Of a stretch of 64,000 nt of DNA, positions 51,470 to 59,142 are shown one piece after another (position 1 is the first letter of the stretch; each line of letters opens with the position of its first letter). Origin of the DNA: Pseudofrankia inefficax (GTDB lineage Bacteria > Actinomycetota > Actinomycetes > Frankiales > Frankiaceae); NCBI RefSeq assembly GCF_000166135.1, contig NC_014666.1:6138001-6202000 (forward strand). The letters are read 5' to 3'. The notes beneath the pieces are model-generated. The model did no database searches and was not told where the DNA came from. It saw nothing but the letters and a program-made list of their open reading frames with translations. A program made the translations under genes and the position numbers.

Positions 51470-52423
51470 TCAGCGGCGGGCGGCGTAGATCCGGCGGACG
51501 ACATCTTCGATGTCGGGTTCCTCGACGGTGAAGTCGAGGACCTCGGCCCGCTCGGCGACAGCCGCGAAGACCCGGGCGGCGGTGGTGGCCTCCGCGTCGA
51601 ACGCGAGCCGCTGGCGCAGGCCGTGCGCCTCGCTCGACAGATGCCGGGTCGCGGATATTCCGACCAGATCCGGCGACGGCTCCGCGAGGTCGAGGACGAG
51701 AACCCGCTCGGCGCCGGTGGTCCGCCCGAGGCCGGGCAGGTCGCCGTCGTACGCCAGCCGGCCGCGGTCGATGACGAGAACCCGGTCGCACAGCCGCTCG
51801 ACGTCGCCCATGTCGTGGGTGGTCAGCAGCAGGGTCGTGCCGTGGGTGCGCCTTTCCGCGATGAGGAACTCCCGCAGCCGCTGCTTGGACAGGACGTCGA
51901 GGCCGATCGTCGGCTCGTCGAGGATGACCAGCCGGGGCGCGTGCAGCAGCGCGGCCGCGACCTCGGCACGCATCCGCTGACCCAGGGAGAGCTGGCGGAC
52001 CGGGGTGGCGAGGAAGTCGGCCAGCTCCAGGCACTCGACCAGCTCGTCGGTCCTGGCCCGCTCCGTGGCGGCGGTCAGCGTGTGGATGGCGGCCAGGATG
52101 CGGAACGACTCGCGCGCCGGAAGGTCCCACCACAGCTGGGACCGCTGCCCGAACACGACCCCGACCTGGCGGGCCAGCCGGCGTCTGTCCTTGACCGGGC
52201 GCAGCCCGCAGGTGGTCACCGTGCCGCGGGTGGGCACGAGGATGCCGGTCAACATCTTGATCGTGGTCGACTTGCCGGCCCCGTTGGCGCCGATGTAGCC
52301 GACCGCCTCACCGGGCTCGATCCGGACGGTCAGGCCGTCGACGGCGGTCACCCGCCGGCGGCGCGGGCCGTCGCGCACCGTGAACTCCCTCGTGAGGTCC
52401 GCGGTCTCGATGATCGCGGTCAT
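51470..52423 (-). CDS. ABC-2 type transporter ATPase subunit
   Basis: A 317-residue ATPase of the DrrA/COG4586 type: Walker A GANGAGKST, Q-loop VVFGQRSQLWWDLP, signature LSLGQRM, Walker B LVILDEPTIGLD and switch His in LTTHDMGD. The C-terminal ~75 residues are the usual extra domain of this group. CAGGAG precedes the ATG at 52423. It is the last gene of a three-gene operon with two permeases; no substrate-binding protein, so export is likely. Confidence 0.92.
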   Translation of the reverse strand: MTAIIETADLTREFTVRDGPRRRRVTAVDGLTVRIEPGEAVGYIGANGAGKSTTIKMLTGILVPTRGTVTTCGLRPVKDRRRLARQVGVVFGQRSQLWWDLPARESFRILAAIHTLTAATERARTDELVECLELADFLATPVRQLSLGQRMRAEVAAALLHAPRLVILDEPTIGLDVLSKQRLREFLIAERRTHGTTLLLTTHDMGDVERLCDRVLVIDRGRLAYDGDLPGLGRTTGAERVLVLDLAEPSPDLVGISATRHLSSEAHGLRQRLAFDAEATTAARVFAAVAERAEVLDFTVEEPDIEDVVRRIYAARR

Positions 52424-52496
52424 CGGCTCCTGCTTCCCTTGGTGATCGTTGGCCTGCGGGGTGATCGTTGGCGTAGGACGGCGGCCCGGAGGTGGC

Positions 52497-53372
52497 TCAT
52501 CCGCCGCCTCCTCGGTAGTGCCGGACTCCCCAGTGCCAGCACAGCAGGGCCATGGCCCACGCCCAGAGCGCGGCAAGCGGCCCGCACCAGCCCAGCCAGG
52601 TCGGCAGCCACGGGGGCGCCGGCAGGTCGAGCAGCCGCAGGGTCGGCAGGAAGCCCGCGAAGGCCATGGGGAAGAAGTAGCCGAACACGACCTTGAGCGG
52701 GCGCGACCAGACCGCCGCCGGCTGGGTGGCGGCATAACGGCCGCCGTAGACGAACGCGTTGGTCAGCTCCGCGCCGTCAACCAGAAAGAACTGCAGCCCG
52801 CCAGCCCAGACGAACATGGCCGCGAACGTCGCGCAGCCGCTCGTGAGGGCCACCGCGAGAAGGGCCACGTCGCCCGCGCTCCAGGCCACGTCATTGACGG
52901 CGAGACCGGCGCCCAGCGCGGCCAGGCCGACCCCGATCCGGCTCAGCCGGCGCAGGCTGATGTCACTGGTCATGAGCTGCGCCAACAGCGGCTGTGGCCG
53001 TAGGTAGAACACGTCCAGGGTGCCCGCGCGCAGGTAGACGGGCAGGGTGTCGCAATGGCCGACAGCCAGGTCGGCGACCGAGAAGGCCAGGTCGGCGAGG
53101 CCGAACACGAGCAGGATCTGGTGGAACTCCAGGCCGCCGAGCCTGGTCACCGCGTGAAAGAGCACCCAGACCTCGGCCAGCTCGACCAGCGTCGCCAGCA
53201 GCGAGCTCACCAGGTCGAGCGCGAAGTTCGACCGGTAGGACGTCTGGGACCGGACCCGGGAGGCGAGCACCATCCGATAGGGCCGCAGCCGAGTCCGCAG
53301 CAGGCCGGCCCTCCGACCCTCAGCCACCCGACCCTCAGCCACTCGCGCCTCAGCCACTCGCGCCTCGGCCAC
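52497..53372 (-). CDS. ABC-2 type permease (COG3694-like) with repeat-encoded N-terminus
   Basis: A 291-residue protein with six membrane helices; LMTSDISLRRLSRIGVGL and AVWSRPLKVVFGYFFPMAFAGFLP are family-typical. The first ~20 residues (VAEARVAEARVAEGRVAEGR) are encoded by the tandem repeat at 53318-53410, and the GTG start at 53372 lies in it; several in-frame GTGs are available, so the exact start is uncertain. Works with the permease upstream and the ATPase downstream. Confidence 0.85.
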   Translation of the reverse strand: MAEARVAEARVAEGRVAEGRRAGLLRTRLRPYRMVLASRVRSQTSYRSNFALDLVSSLLATLVELAEVWVLFHAVTRLGGLEFHQILLVFGLADLAFSVADLAVGHCDTLPVYLRAGTLDVFYLRPQPLLAQLMTSDISLRRLSRIGVGLAALGAGLAVNDVAWSAGDVALLAVALTSGCATFAAMFVWAGGLQFFLVDGAELTNAFVYGGRYAATQPAAVWSRPLKVVFGYFFPMAFAGFLPTLRLLDLPAPPWLPTWLGWCGPLAALWAWAMALLCWHWGVRHYRGGGG

Positions 53373-53410
53373 CCTGCACCTCAGCCACCCTGCACCTCAG
53401 CCACCCTGCA
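53318..53410. repeat. 15/16-bp tandem repeat x6 bridging two permease genes
   Basis: Six units of the form CCTCAGCCAC-N5/6: three of 15 bp (53318-53362) and three of 16 bp (53363-53410). The unit nearest the upstream permease contains its stop (53397-53399); the others provide the start and N-terminal codons of the next permease. Confidence 0.85.
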
Positions 53411-54200
53411 CCTCCAGGCGGCGACGGCCGGCCCGGGTCAGCACCTGGCCGAGTCCCGCGACCGCGACCAGCCAGGCGACCTGTACCGCGAGCAGCCCCA
53501 GGGAGCCGGCGAGGTCGACCCGACCCGCGAGGACGTCGATCGGGTACATCATCATCGACGGGAACGGGGTGGCCTCGGCCAGGACCAACAGCCAGCGCGG
53601 AAACAGCCCGATGGGAACGAACAGCCCGGCCAGGAATCCCGCGATGACCATGTAGAAGACCTGCAGGCCCCGGGTCTCCACCAGCCAGAACCCCGCGACC
53701 CCGACCAGGTAGGCCGCCGCCACGGAGATCACGATCCCGAGCAGCAGGCTGCCCGCGCCAAGCGGATAGGCCGCCAGCGAGCCCGGCGGCGCCATGCCGG
53801 CGAAGACGCCGATCACGAGCATCGGAATCCCACGCGGAATCAGCGCGAACAGGGAACGCCCCACCTCGGTCGTGATCTCGGCGGCCTGCACGTCGAGCGG
53901 CCGCAGGAAGTCGACCGCGACCCGCCCATCCTTGATCCGTTCGGCGATGTCCGTGCGGCCGTTGAGGTTGAGCGAGCCGAGCATCGCCTGGGAGAGCCAG
54001 ATGTAGGTGCTCATCCGCCCGACGTCGTACCCGGCCAGCTCGCCGCCCGCCGCGTGCACCGTCGCGACGAGCACCGCCACCTTGAGCAGGCCGAACGTCG
54101 CGTTGGCTACCACCCCGCCGACAGCCGCGAGCCGGTAGGTGGACTGGCGCCGGAACCCGGCCCCCAGCAATCGCCAGTAGACCCGGGCAATCCCACGCAT
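53397..54200 (-). CDS. ABC-2 type permease (COG4587-like)
   Basis: A 267-residue protein with six membrane helices. Characteristic stretches are SLNLNGRTDIAERIKDGRVAVDFLRP and TPFPSMMMYPIDVLAG. It is the first gene of the exporter operon (permease, permease, ATPase). The ATG at 54200 starts MRGIARVYWRLLGAGFRR, with the basic N-terminus expected inside the cell. Its stop is embedded in a tandem repeat. Confidence 0.9.
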   Translation of the reverse strand: MRGIARVYWRLLGAGFRRQSTYRLAAVGGVVANATFGLLKVAVLVATVHAAGGELAGYDVGRMSTYIWLSQAMLGSLNLNGRTDIAERIKDGRVAVDFLRPLDVQAAEITTEVGRSLFALIPRGIPMLVIGVFAGMAPPGSLAAYPLGAGSLLLGIVISVAAAYLVGVAGFWLVETRGLQVFYMVIAGFLAGLFVPIGLFPRWLLVLAEATPFPSMMMYPIDVLAGRVDLAGSLGLLAVQVAWLVAVAGLGQVLTRAGRRRLEVQGG

Positions 54201-54712
54201 TGGATGTCAAACGCTATGTGCCGCAGCGAGATCCGCGCAACTCCGAACCAGAACTGATTCGCCGGAACGCCGCGACTCAGCCCGCGTGGTGATCCATACC
54301 GGCGGCCGATTCGCATAGATCTTCGTTGCGTCCGGTCTATGCCGGCTTCCATACCCAGACGCGGATCGTCGGCGCCGCGGCGTCCAAGGATCGCCGGCCA
54401 CCGCGCTGGTCATGATCGCCGTTTGAGCCCTGTGACGGTCGCGGAAACGCCTCCCCCACGACCATCCCAGTGCCAAACCCGCGATCAAGGTCACGGTAAG
54501 CACCGACCTATCGGCGAGCACAGACTCTGGGGCAGCCAGGCGCGGCCGAATACGCCAGCAGGACTGATAGAGGGTGACAGCGGTGATTACGCCAAGAAGC
54601 CGAGCTCGGCGGCCGGGCCGCGGCAGGCGAGCTCGGCAGCCGGGCCGAGGCGAGCGAGCCCAACGGCCGGCCTCGGGAAGCGGTCGGCGAACCTGCCTTC
54701 GCCGCCGTGTCC
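54201..54712. other. Intergenic region holding repeat copy 3
   Basis: A 512-bp gap between two minus-strand genes. No convincing gene. It contains the 73-bp element at 54414-54486 and, near 54590-54680, a run of imperfect GAGCTCGGCRGCCGGGCC repeats. It must include the promoter of the ABC exporter operon. Confidence 0.5.
54414..54486. repeat. 73-bp inverted-repeat element, copy 3
   Basis: Arms GATCGCCGTTTGAGCCCTGT and the right arm ending GCGATC match at about 14 of 20 positions. Same length and right-half core (ACGACCATCCC) as the copies at 42874 and 48738. Confidence 0.65.
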
Positions 54713-55555
54713 TCACCGGGCGATGCGCTGATCGCGATCTGGCGGCGGGGACCACGCGCGGGCAAGCTCGGCGAGGACGGCCTGTGCATGCCGGAGCTGG
54801 CCGAGTTCGTAGGCCCGGGCCTCGCCAGGAGTCACGCCACCGCCATGCAGCCCGGTGAGGGGGACGGGCTCAAGCGCGAGCAGCGCGATGATCGCGCGGC
54901 GGTACTCCCCCACCAGCCGGGCCCGCTCGCCGGCCGCGGCATCCGGTCGAACGGCGTCGCCGTCGGCAGGACCCGGCAGGCCGGGCGGCTGGACGTCGAC
55001 GGTTCCGCCACAGCCGTCCGGGGTGGCGAGCCCGGCCGCGCCGCCGGACGCCAGGCACCCATCAACCCGGGACGGATCGGCCAGCGCGGTGGCCGGGCGG
55101 CCGCCGTTCGAGGCCGGCAGGTCGGCCGCGTTCGGTGCTGGCCGGGCCGGGCCTGCGACCGGGCGGAGCCGTCCGGACGGGCCGTGCCCACCTGGCTCGT
55201 GCCCACCCAGACTGTGCTCGACCTGACCGTTCCCGGCCGACGGCCCAATCCCCGCTGGCCCGCGCCCGGCCGACTGACCGCGCTCAGCCGACGGCCCAGG
55301 CCCGGCCGGACCGTGCCCAGCCGGCCCTGACCCGGCAGCCGGCCCGTCACCGGCGAGCGGGCTGGGACTGGCCGGGTCCGCCAGAGGGCCGGTGTCGAAC
55401 ACGAGCGGGCTGATGACATGGCGACCAAGGTCGTGGCGGTCCGCGAAGGCCGCGGCGGCCTGGGCGGACTCGAACGCGACGATCACCCTCGCGGCCTCGG
55501 GATGGTCGTCGTCGGGGAGGGCGACGACGGCGAACAGCTGGTCTGGCGCGGTCAG
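54713..55555 (-). CDS. Pro/Gly-rich protein with possible CTG start
   Basis: A coding frame with three parts: a conserved-looking N-terminus (LFAVVALPDDDHPEAARVIV, FESAQAAAAFADRHDLGRHV), a long Gly/Pro-rich disordered middle with GPAGxGP repeats (~70-160), and a helical C-terminus (RARLVGEYRRAIIALLALE, LGQLRHAQAVLAELARAW). The first standard start is the GTG at 55486 (257 residues), but this cuts into the N-terminal domain. In frame upstream, a CTG at 55555-55553 lies exactly six bases after GGGAGG, directly after an in-frame stop; it would give 280 residues. I do not recognise the family. Confidence 0.6.
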   Translation of the reverse strand: MTAPDQLFAVVALPDDDHPEAARVIVAFESAQAAAAFADRHDLGRHVISPLVFDTGPLADPASPSPLAGDGPAAGSGPAGHGPAGPGPSAERGQSAGRGPAGIGPSAGNGQVEHSLGGHEPGGHGPSGRLRPVAGPARPAPNAADLPASNGGRPATALADPSRVDGCLASGGAAGLATPDGCGGTVDVQPPGLPGPADGDAVRPDAAAGERARLVGEYRRAIIALLALEPVPLTGLHGGGVTPGEARAYELGQLRHAQAVLAELARAWSPPPDRDQRIAR

Positions 55556-56292
55556 CTGGTACCTCCCTCAGGTCATCAGGCGCGGGCGCCCAGGCTGGCC
55601 CGCCGCGGTCGGGACGCGGCTGGCCGGTACGGGTTCGGAGGCGCGGGAAGGCTTCGAGCGCCGGCCGGCGACGACGGGATCCCGCCCCGCGTCGCGTCGG
55701 ACGGCGTCGCCCTGTTCACCGAGCCGGCCGCCGAAAATTCCGGCGGCCGCGCGCGACGACTGCTCGGAAACAAAAGGCGGCGCGGTCTCCGGATATGCAC
55801 CAGCCTCCGGCGATCCCAAACCAGACGCCATGGATGTCGCCTGTTCCCAGGCCGGGCCGAAAATATTCGGCGGCACGGCGGAACAGCGATCCATGATGCG
55901 TGCAGGATGGCCGCGGGCCAGAAAAACACCGCGCGTCCGGTCGGCGCGGTGTTCCTCGGGTGCGACGTGTGTCAGCTGCTCTATGTGTTGGTTGCTACGC
56001 CCTGGGTGCCACAGGCCTCAGATACTCGGCACCTAACATGCTACCCGGCTCAACTACCCGGCGCATTGATTGCTCGGCGAACTAGTTGCCCTGTACGTTG
56101 GTCAATCAGCAAGTCAGTCACTCAGCACACCAGTGGCAGCAGGTCGGCCGTCCAGCGACTATCTCACCCAGCGCGTAAGTCCCGAGCACCTAGTCCAGCG
56201 TGACTGTGCGGCCGCCCAGCGGGGTGCTGGCATATGAATAGCATCGTTGCCGCAACCCGGTCAAGGAGGCTATCGGCCATACCAGGGCCGAC
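55556..56292. other. Low-GC intergenic region
   Basis: A 737-bp stretch without a convincing gene. GC drops markedly between about 55760 and 56240, with short repeated words such as CAGTCACTCAGCAC and GGCTCAACTACCCGG. A minus-strand frame at 55568-55894 (108 codons) has no family resemblance. It may hold a decayed gene, an untranslated RNA or a transferred fragment. Confidence 0.4.
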
Positions 56293-56769
56293 TCACAGGT
56301 CGACGACCGGCGGCTCGGTGCTCCACGGAAAGTTGATCCACCGGTCGGTCCGCCGCCACACGTACTCGCACTTCACCAGGGATCGCGGCTTCTCGTAGAT
56401 GACCGCCGTACGCACCTCGGCCACATGGTCCTGGATGAAGTCCCGGACGAGTTCGATGGTCTTGCCGGTGTCCGCGACGTCGTCGGCGATCAGCACCTTC
56501 TTCGCCGAGAAGTCGACCGTGCTGGGCACCGGCGGCAGCATCACCGGCATGTCCAGGGTGGCATCCACTCCGTTGTAGAACTCGACGTTCATCACGTGCA
56601 GGTTCTTCACGGCCAGCGCGTACCCGAGGGAGCCGGCCACGAACAGGCCGCCGCGCGCGATCGCCAGGATCACGTCGGGCCGGTACCCGTCGGCGGCGAC
56701 CGCCTGGGCCAGCTGCCGCGAGGCGATGCCGTAGGTCCGCCAGTCGAGGATCTCCCGCTCGTCCGCCAT
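56293..56769 (-). CDS. Phosphoribosyltransferase family protein
   Basis: A 158-residue type I PRTase of the COG2236 kind. The PRPP-binding loop is KKVLIADDVADTGKTIELV (DD-x-x-D-T-G-K-T) near residue 93, the hood includes VILAIARGGLFVAG. It should transfer a phosphoribosyl group to a purine base or act in salvage; base specificity is not clear. A -10-like TACTGT ends 8 nt before the ATG at 56769, so it may be leaderless. Confidence 0.88.
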   Translation of the reverse strand: MADEREILDWRTYGIASRQLAQAVAADGYRPDVILAIARGGLFVAGSLGYALAVKNLHVMNVEFYNGVDATLDMPVMLPPVPSTVDFSAKKVLIADDVADTGKTIELVRDFIQDHVAEVRTAVIYEKPRSLVKCEYVWRRTDRWINFPWSTEPPVVDL

Positions 56770-57354
56770 GCGACCGAACAGTACCGGTCCGGCCGGACAG
56801 CCCGGGGCACCGGCCGCCAGACGGGGTGAACTCGACCGGAAGCACCACCGGCACAAATGATCGTATTGGCCGCCAGGCGCCGCCCCGCTCGCGCGGACGC
56901 CGGCAGGCCGCCGCCGGGTCACGGTCGAAGCCGGTGCCCGGTGAGCGCCCGGCGGCGCGGCGGCCCGGGCCGGAGATCCCGGTGGGCCGGCGCCCGGCCT
57001 GGCCCGCCGCGGTACCGGGCCGCGACGGCCGACCGCCCGACGCGCCGCTGACCACACTGGTTCGGCGCCGCCCTACGGGCCGGCGTTCCCGTGGTCAATG
57101 CCCGATGGCATTCACCGTTTCCGGGGGTCACCCGCACCCGAACAGCTGACGGCCTCGGACATCGGCTCTCGGCTGGCGGAATTATCGACGTCGCGGGCGG
57201 GCCAGGCAACACGTTTCGCCGGGACCTGTTTCGGCTGTGTCGTTGCGGCAGTCGATCTACCGACCATGTGAAGCTCGGCGCGAATATCGAACACCGGGTG
57301 TCGCCGTAGCGGACACCATCAATGTTTCTACACAAACCGAAGGGGTGTGGGGAA
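56770..57354. other. Intergenic region before the WPY-repeat gene
   Basis: A 585-bp gap between divergent genes. The first ~290 bp are extremely GC-rich; the last ~150 bp before 57355 are less so and should carry the promoter of the secreted protein. Small frames (for example 57091-57309) show no family features. Confidence 0.45.
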
Positions 57355-58176
57355 ATGCGACCGGCACGATTTGCCGCCGCCATTGGCGGAGCACTTCTGG
57401 CCTGCGGGACCATCATCCCGCTTGCGACGCCCGCTCTTGCCGCCGGATCGCCGGTCGGGCTGGACAACTGGCCCACGACCGTGCCCGGCGCGGGAACCTC
57501 GTCGCTGGGATGGCCCTACGACACGGGCTGGCCGACCGGTCAGTCCGGGCTGGACACCTCGTCCACCTCCTGGCCGTACAGCACGATGTGGCCTGGCTGG
57601 CCGACCGGTCAGTCCCGGCTGGACCCGTCATCCACGCAGTGGCCGTACACCACGGGCTGGCCCGGGTGGCCCTCCGGAATTACCGGAATGGACCCCTCGT
57701 CGACGCAATGGCCATACGGCACCAACTGGCCGACCGGCGAGACCGGCACGGACCCGGGCACGGCACAGTGGCCGTACGGCACAAACTGGCCCACTGACGA
57801 GACCGGCACCGACCCGGCCGCGACGCAATGGCCGTACGGCACGGGCTGGCCGACCGGCGAAACCAGCACCCAGCCGTCAGGCACCGACTCGACCGACCAG
57901 ACCGACACGAGTGTCCCGTCGTCGGATTCGGGCGACCCCGCCACGGACCAGACCAACGCCGACGGGCCCACCACCTCCGACATGGCCGGCGGCCCGACCG
58001 ACCAGACCGGCACCACCGACCAGGCCGGCCCGGCCGACGAGACCGGCCAGACCGATCAGACCGGCCCGAGCCTGCCCTGGTCGGGATTGCCGGGCTGGCT
58101 GTCCGGCCAGGGGAACGGAGCCACCTCGTCCTGGGACCCGACGAGCTGGCTGCGGAACATCCAGCAGTCGTTCTAG
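57355..58176 (+). CDS. Secreted WPY-repeat protein
   Basis: A 273-residue protein. Signal peptide residues 1-30 (MRPARFAAAIGG, core, PALAA). Residues ~50-178 hold six repeats of 20-23 residues built on W-P-Y-x-T-x-W-P-(G-W-P)-T/S-G, starting at Trp53, 73, 96, 119, 139 and 159. A Thr/Asp/Gln-rich acidic linker (TDQTxT/TDQTG repeats, ~180-245) follows, then a Trp/Pro-rich end (LPWSGLPGWLSG, SWDPTSWLRNIQQSF). No anchor or LPXTG is seen. It has GTGGGGAA before the ATG. Not a family I recognise; a surface or matrix protein is inferred. Confidence 0.8.
   Translation: MRPARFAAAIGGALLACGTIIPLATPALAAGSPVGLDNWPTTVPGAGTSSLGWPYDTGWPTGQSGLDTSSTSWPYSTMWPGWPTGQSRLDPSSTQWPYTTGWPGWPSGITGMDPSSTQWPYGTNWPTGETGTDPGTAQWPYGTNWPTDETGTDPAATQWPYGTGWPTGETSTQPSGTDSTDQTDTSVPSSDSGDPATDQTNADGPTTSDMAGGPTDQTGTTDQAGPADETGQTDQTGPSLPWSGLPGWLSGQGNGATSSWDPTSWLRNIQQSF
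57505..57890. repeat. 60-69-bp coding tandem repeats (WPY repeats)
   Basis: Six repeats; the last three are exact 60-bp periods beginning at 57709, 57769 and 57829, the second and third are 69 bp. DNA identity is high between the units, so expansion is recent or maintained by recombination. Confidence 0.8.
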
Positions 58177-58264
58177 CCCTCGGCGGGCCGGCCAGCGCTG
58201 GCCGGCCCGCACCGTGGCCCCCGAGCGCTCACGTGACGGAGGCCGGCTCGGGTGGCCGGGAGCG

Positions 58265-58867
58265 TCAGGACGGCCCGGAACGGCCGGTGGGCTGGCGTCG
58301 GCGGCGGAGCAGCCGGTGCGCGCAGTCGAGGATGTAGCCGCGTAGCTCGGCGTCGGGGATGTCCGCCGCGCCGCCGGCCCCGACGCTCTTGAGGCCGGCG
58401 AGGAAGAGGTTGGCGGCCACGATCTGGCCCGGGTCGGGGTCCGGGCCGACGAGCGCGTCGACGAGCCGCTCGCCCAGGGGCGCGAGTAAGGGATCGGTGG
58501 CGAGGATCTGCGCCACGGCGAGGTCGCCCTCGAGGATCGCGTAGAGCCGCCGGTTGCGGATGAGCAGGTCGACGAGGCCGACGAGCAGCTGCTCGGTCCG
58601 CACCGCCTGCGATCGTTCCCGTTCGGCGTCCTCGACCACGGAACCGAGCTCCGCGAGCGCGGGCCGCACGACGGCGAGGACGATGTCCCGCTTGGCCTTG
58701 AAGTGGTAGTAGACGGCGGCCTTGGTGACGCCCAGGCGATCGGCGATCATCTGCAGCGACGTGGCGCTGACGCCGCGTTCCGCGAACAGGTCGAGGGCGG
58801 CGGCCACCACCTTCTCGCGACCGGCGCCGGCGCGGTGCGTCGCGGCGTCCAGCGTCGTCATCGCCAT
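58265..58867 (-). CDS. TetR-family repressor of the MMPL exporter
   Basis: A 200-residue TetR protein. The DNA-binding part is VVAAALDLFAERGVSATSLQMIADRLGVTKAAVYYHFKAKRDIV in residues ~19-62; the rest is a ligand-binding helical domain. The ATG at 58867 (or 58861) has GAGGAC upstream. It is divergent from an MMPL transporter, and two operator-like palindromes lie in the spacer. Confidence 0.92.
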   Translation of the reverse strand: MAMTTLDAATHRAGAGREKVVAAALDLFAERGVSATSLQMIADRLGVTKAAVYYHFKAKRDIVLAVVRPALAELGSVVEDAERERSQAVRTEQLLVGLVDLLIRNRRLYAILEGDLAVAQILATDPLLAPLGERLVDALVGPDPDPGQIVAANLFLAGLKSVGAGGAADIPDAELRGYILDCAHRLLRRRRQPTGRSGPS

Positions 58868-59044
58868 CCCCAGTCCTCTTCCTCACCACCGTCCCGACCG
58901 GCCGGTGGCGCGCTCCCACGGACGTGTCCACGGCCACGGCAGCCTACGTGACGGGGGCCACCGACCTTGGCCCGCGGGAGGAACGCCGTGGACCGGGCGT
59001 TTGATCCCACCGCGGAGTGTTAGCCGAACGACAAGGCAAATCCT

Positions 59045-59079
59045 AGCCGGTCGGCTGGTCAGTTCCTTGCCGGTCGGCT
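59045..59079. promoter_or_regulatory. Two TetR operator candidates
   Basis: AGCCGGTCGGCT at 59045-59056 is a perfect palindrome around GT; its core GCCGGTCGGC recurs at 59069-59078, about 23 bp further on, i.e. two helical turns apart. They lie 64-98 bp before the MMPL start. Confidence 0.6.
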
Positions 59080-59142
59080 AGCGTCGGGACCGAGGAAATG
59101 GCGCCTGACCGCCGCCGAGCCGTCGATCCGAGGGGACATCCG

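Noticed and set aside
55568-55894. 108-codon minus-strand frame in the low-GC gap
   Set aside because: No ribosome-binding site, no family resemblance and weak GC3 bias.
57091-57309. 72-codon frame upstream of the WPY-repeat gene
   Set aside because: GTG start without a ribosome-binding site and composition unlike the confirmed genes.
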